15,046 bases of DNA from an uncultured Campylobacter sp. (GTDB lineage: Bacteria; Campylobacterota; Campylobacteria; Campylobacterales; Campylobacteraceae): the NCBI GenBank assembly GCA_900772495.1, contig CAAHEJ010000051.1, positions 1 through 15,046 of the forward strand, in the 5' to 3' direction. Below, piece after piece: positions 13,842 through 15,046 of this stretch. Position 1 is the stretch's first letter, and each line of letters opens with the position of its first letter. A program made the translations under genes and the position numbers. The notes under the pieces were generated by a model that was not told the DNA's origin, searched no databases, and saw nothing but the letters and a program-made list of their open reading frames with translations.

Positions 13842-14117
13842 TTAAAGCATATTTTGGCATTTATGTGGTTTGTTCCACTTTGCTTTCATTTCTCTATCTA
13901 CAAAAAACACTTTAAAGTGCGCTTTACTTTCACTATTTACCCAAGCAATGGTTGAAGTGGCTCTATTGTCCTTATCCTCCATATACCAAAGCGCATCACC
14001 TTTCGCTTTTATGTCTCTATCAACAACAAATACGCACAAATCAGCCTTGCTGTCTCTATCGACTTTAAAAACCTTAAATTTTGCCTTATTTTCGGCAACG
14101 ACACAGATTTTTGCCAT
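13842..14117 (-). CDS. DUF6150-like repeat protein
   Basis: A 91-residue protein built from about five short units, each ending in a variant of 'VDR(D/E)xKA': FKVDRDSKADL, FVVDRDIKAKGDA, YMEDKDNRATST, AWVNSESKAHF, FFVDREMKAKW. This is the pattern I recall for DUF6150, a family of repeated beta-strand units of unknown function. It has no signal or membrane segment. The ATG follows a G-rich ribosome site (six G, 14123-14128). It is divergent from the XRE gene at 14245, with a dyad between them. Function is unknown. Confidence 0.65.
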   Translation of the reverse strand: MAKICVVAENKAKFKVFKVDRDSKADLCVFVVDRDIKAKGDALWYMEDKDNRATSTIAWVNSESKAHFKVFFVDREMKAKWNKPHKCQNML

Positions 14118-14122
14118 TTTGT

Positions 14123-14128
14123 CCCCCC
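14123..14128 (-). promoter_or_regulatory. G6 ribosome-binding site
   Basis: On the minus strand AAGGGGGGAC lies five to six bases before the ATG at 14117. Six G make an unusual, strong and slippage-prone Shine-Dalgarno sequence. Length changes would alter spacing. Confidence 0.5.
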
Positions 14129-14178
14129 TTTTAAGATGAAATAAAAATTATCATTCTACCCTTTTCAAACTCCACAAA

Positions 14179-14198
14179 CAAACACCTATAAGTGTTTG
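14179..14198. promoter_or_regulatory. dyad between divergent genes
   Basis: CAAACAC CTATAA GTGTTTG is a perfect 7-bp inverted repeat between the DUF6150-like gene and the XRE gene. It lies upstream of a TAGAAT box (14153-14158, minus strand). AATTTTTATTTA follows on the plus strand, so a terminator reading is also possible. An operator for the XRE protein fits the divergent layout better. Confidence 0.5.
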
Positions 14199-14244
14199 AA
14201 TTTTTATTTATCAAAACATAAAATCCTTAAATCAAAGGCAAAAT

Positions 14245-14505
14245 GTGAAAAGTGTAGAAAATGTAGAACAGCAAATGGCTGAATTTTTAGATGAAATCGT
14301 AGCAAATGTCAAGCGTGAGCGGCGAAAACGGGGCATTTCGCAGCTAGCGCTTGCTGGGATTTTAGGGCATAAATCACCGAATTATATCGCTAAAATCGAA
14401 ACCCGCAAGCAAGGCGCAAACTATAATCTTCATCATCTTTTCATCATCGCTAACGAATTTGACATAGACATAAAGGACTTGCTGCCTGATATGAAAGAAA
14501 ATTAG
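14245..14505 (+). CDS. XRE-family helix-turn-helix regulator, second copy type
   Basis: An 86-residue DNA-binding protein starting at GTG (14245). An overlapping ATG two bases earlier runs into TGA, and AAAGG sits six bases upstream of the GTG. The XRE fold covers about 14-82: EIVANVKRERRKRGISQLALAGILGHK, the recognition helix near SPNYIAKIETR, then NLHHLFIIANEFDIDIKDLLP. It is similar in design to the regulator at 7065 but without that protein's basic tail. It probably regulates itself and the divergent DUF6150-like gene. Confidence 0.8.
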   Translation: MKSVENVEQQMAEFLDEIVANVKRERRKRGISQLALAGILGHKSPNYIAKIETRKQGANYNLHHLFIIANEFDIDIKDLLPDMKEN

Positions 14506-14673
14506 CGACTTTGTGATTTGAATTTATACGATTGTTGATAAAATTTGTGTGAAAACTACTAAAAAATTCACACTCTCATTAAGGTATAAAATAAATTTTC
14601 AAACAAAAGAAAAAATTTATTGAAATTTTGCTAAACTAATAAGTTTAAAACTCATTTTAGCGAAAGGACAAAA
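14506..14673 (+). promoter_or_regulatory. petA leader with AT-rich inverted repeats
   Basis: AATAAATTTT (14590-14599) and AAAATTTATT (14612-14621) form an inverted repeat, followed by TAAACT/AGTTTA near 14631-14646. GGTATAAAAT near 14583 may hold a -10 box. The AAAGGAC ribosome site precedes the ATG at 14674. No gene is present. Confidence 0.4.
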
Positions 14674-15046
14674 ATGGCTACGAACGAGAGTAGGCGAAGC
14701 TTTATAGGCTTTGCATTTGGCACAGTAGCTGCTGTGGGCGGTGTTTTATCGCTTGTGGCGGTGAAAAAGACCTGGGACCCACTGCCTAGCGTAAGGGCTG
14801 CGGGCTTTACCACGGTGGATTTGTCAGGTATGAACGAAGGCGAGTTGCGCACGATAGAATGGCGCAAAAAGCCTATTTTCATACTCAAAAAGAGCGCGGA
14901 TATGCTCAAAGACCCAAAAAGAGAGCTTTCGATAGAAGACTCACCTTATGTCGTAATGATAGGGCTTTGCACGCATTTGGGCTGTATCCCGTCCTATGCC
15001 CCAAGCGAGGGAATGTTTAAGTGTGCTTGCCACGGCGGAGAATTCG
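14674..15046 (+). CDS. petA: ubiquinol-cytochrome c reductase Rieske Fe-S subunit, 3' truncated by window
   Basis: The first 124 residues of the bc1-complex Rieske protein, which passes electrons from quinol to cytochrome c1 at the periplasmic face of the inner membrane. A basic N terminus (RRSF) leads into one membrane anchor (about 10-30). The [2Fe-2S] motifs are complete: CTHLGC (99-104; ligands Cys99, His101) and CACHGG (117-122; ligands Cys117, His120), with Cys104 and Cys119 placed for the disulfide. AAAGGAC lies upstream of the ATG. petB and petC would be expected next, beyond the window edge. Campylobacter-like sequence. Confidence 0.95.
   Translation, partial: MATNESRRSFIGFAFGTVAAVGGVLSLVAVKKTWDPLPSVRAAGFTTVDLSGMNEGELRTIEWRKKPIFILKKSADMLKDPKRELSIEDSPYVVMIGLCTHLGCIPSYAPSEGMFKCACHGGEF

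Noticed and set aside
13870..14139. 89-codon plus-strand frame opposite the DUF6150-like gene
   Set aside because: The minus-strand protein has clear repeats and a ribosome site. The plus frame is its mirror, rich in Ser/Leu as an artefact.
1..15046. CRISPR array
   Set aside because: No regularly spaced identical repeats of 24-40 bases were seen. The 25-bp repeat at 7860-7926 has two copies only.

Overview
The window looks like chromosome of a Campylobacter species (Campylobacterota). The bases are AT-rich. The L21, L27 and Rieske (PetA) proteins read as Campylobacter-type. A small gene resembles the flagella-exported invasion protein CiaC, and promoters are TATAAT/TACAAT boxes behind AT tracts, usually with AAGGA ribosome sites. 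The species cannot be set from the sequence alone.

Layout: (1) 1-2485, an autotransporter whose frame runs back through a poly-C tract at the window edge, so it is probably phase-variable. (2) 2486-2967, an intergenic stretch of REP-like debris and small hairpins. (3) 2968-3504, an orphan Panacea/DUF4065-like protein with a dyad against its ribosome site. (4) 3790-6227, a two-gene operon of lipoproteins that together look like one DUF1561 (virulence-modifying, 'VM') toxin cut in two: a ricin-B-like lectin half, then a half with a Cys-His-Asn set. (5) 6430-7352, a divergent pair: a membrane-anchored HNH-nuclease-like protein and an XRE regulator. (6) 7443-8397, a decayed gene followed by the CiaC-like gene. 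(7) 8405-11939, housekeeping: yigZ, then a GT-C glycosyltransferase and a pseudopilin with overlapping ends, then rplU-rpmA. (8) 11940-14505, accessory genes around a tRNA-Glu(CTC): a decayed gene, a possible PD-(D/E)XK protein, a DUF6150-like repeat protein and a second XRE regulator. (9) 14674 to the edge, petA, truncated by the window.

The strongest biological signal is the toxin operon. Its genes overlap by ATGA and are probably translated together. Each protein has its own lipoprotein signal, suggesting a binding subunit and an enzymatic subunit at the same membrane. In Leptospira and Bartonella the two parts belong to one chain (family knowledge, recalled and not searched). The autotransporter, the VM-like pair and the CiaC-like gene make this a host-interaction region. 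The two XRE genes and the nuclease-like genes look like remains of exchange or defence islands around the tRNA and the rplU-rpmA block.
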